Below, in pieces: positions 63,569 to 64,000 of a stretch of DNA of 64,000 bases. A model generated the notes under the pieces. It worked only from the letters and a program-made list of their open reading frames with translations, ran no database searches and was not told the origin of the DNA. This DNA comes from Gammaproteobacteria bacterium (GTDB taxonomy: Bacteria; Pseudomonadota; Gammaproteobacteria; Pseudomonadales; Pseudomonadaceae), in NCBI GenBank assembly GCA_903970465.1, contig CAJCIO010000097.1, positions 1 to 64,000 of the forward strand. Direction: 5' to 3'. A program made the translations under genes and the position numbers. The first letter of the stretch is position 1, and each line of letters opens with the position of its first letter.

Positions 63569-64000
63569 CCGGCCCCTTCGCGGGCAAGCCTTGCTCCCAC
63601 AGGCTTAAATCGCACCATTGTGGGAGCAAGGCTCGCCCGCGAAAACGCCGGCCCAGTCGACACAAAACCCTCAGCGCTCCGACAGTCTCCGCGAGCCTGC
63701 GACGAGCAAGCCTTAATCCCAAAGGCTTAAATCGCGCCATTGTGGGAGCAAGGCTCGCCCGCGAAGACGCCAGCCCAGTTGACACAAAACCCTCAGCGCT
63801 CCGAAGGCCGCCGCGAGCCTGCGACGAGCAAGCCTTGCTCCCACAGGCTTAAATCGCACCATTGTGGGAGCAAGGCTTGCCCGCGAAGACGCCAGCCCAG
63901 TCGACACAAAACCCTCAGCGCTCCGAAAGTCTCCGCGAGCCTGCGACGAGCAAGCCTTGCTCCCACAGGCTTACATCGCACCATTGTAGGAGCAAGGCTT
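63569..64000. repeat. Tandem array of 122-bp REP-containing units, continuing past the window
   Basis: The anchor AGGCTTAAATCGC (AGGCTTACATCGC in the last) occurs at 63601, 63723, 63845 and 63967, exactly 122 bp apart. Each unit has one REP (CGAGCAAGCCTTGCTCCCAC) and one inverted REP (GTGGGAGCAAGGCTTGCCCG), separated by an A+T-richer spacer containing CACAAAACCCTCAGCGCTCC. A degenerate first part begins near 63569. No open frame of interest. More units may lie beyond 64000. Confidence 0.9.

Noticed and set aside
63429..63984. Overlapping minus-strand frames with repeated ARLARRRLAE-like peptides
   Set aside because: They are translations of the 122-bp repeat units, not genes.
63569..64000. 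Possible CRISPR array from regular repeats
   Set aside because: The unit is 122 bp with conserved spacer sequence, not short repeats with unique spacers, and no cas gene is near. It is a REP array.

Overview
The window is a chromosomal core region of a Pseudomonas of the fluorescens/putida lineage. The evidence is gene order (rpsB-tsf-pyrH-frr-uppS-cdsA-dxr-rseP-bamA-skp-lpxD-fabZ-lpxA-lpxB-rnhB-dnaE-accA-tilS-pyrG-kdsA-eno-ftsB-ispD, then truD-surE-pcm-nlpD-rpoS-rsmZ-fdxA-mutS-pncC-recA-recX), high G+C, strong G/C third positions (which produce many long antisense open frames), and typical Pseudomonas REP sequences between genes. I see no prophage, plasmid, insertion sequence, CRISPR array, tRNA or rRNA. 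Almost all genes are housekeeping; the unusual material is mostly between genes.

Layout. 1-6000: 3'-truncated potassium transporter kup (minus), then rimO, a GNAT acetyltransferase, a pseudouridine-synthase-like S4 protein that has lost the catalytic Asp, a yehS-like gene, a small secreted protein and trmO. 6000-12500: the divergent fpr/finR pair, dgkA, the response regulator erdR, tapT, a PA3611-like exported protein, a small ribbon-helix-helix protein, a LOG-family gene and recX. 12500-20500: recA under a LexA box, pncC, mutS, fdxA, a 550-bp pair of inverted structured elements, the GacA-controlled small RNA rsmZ with its promoter and distant activator site, rpoS and nlpD. 20600-25900: pcm, surE, truD and ispF overlap one another; then the glutathione-dependent formaldehyde pair fghA-frmA with a divergent LysR gene. 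26850-53240: a long minus-strand run covering isoprenoid precursors (ispD, dxr), division (ftsB), glycolysis (eno), KDO and lipid A (kdsA, lpxB/A/D), CTP and UMP supply (pyrG, pyrH), tRNA-Ile lysidine (tilS), fatty acid synthesis (accA, fabZ), replication (dnaE, rnhB), outer-membrane assembly (skp, bamA, rseP), phospholipid and undecaprenyl synthesis (cdsA, uppS) and translation (frr, tsf, rpsB). 53600-63466: map, glnD, dapC, a minus-strand Na+/H+ antiporter, an ArsC/Spx-like gene, dapD, and csdA-csdE. 63570-64000: a tandem array of 122-bp REP-containing units running off the window.

How the genes work together. The minus-strand run groups envelope construction (lipid A, BAM, phospholipid and undecaprenyl carriers) with translation and nucleotide supply. 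rpoS, rsmZ and the LexA-controlled recA-recX lie close together, so stationary-phase, Gac/Rsm and SOS control sit in one neighbourhood. glnD-dapC-dapD links nitrogen sensing with lysine/meso-diaminopimelate synthesis.

Most notable non-genic signals: (1) two diverged copies of a self-complementary element, inverted relative to each other, each starting just after the terminator of a convergent transcription unit (fdxA and rsmZ), with stems conserved although their sequences differ; (2) the rsmZ control region; (3) the 122-bp REP array; (4) hairpins in the nlpD-rpoS, rpsB-tsf and map upstream regions. No new multi-gene system was found.
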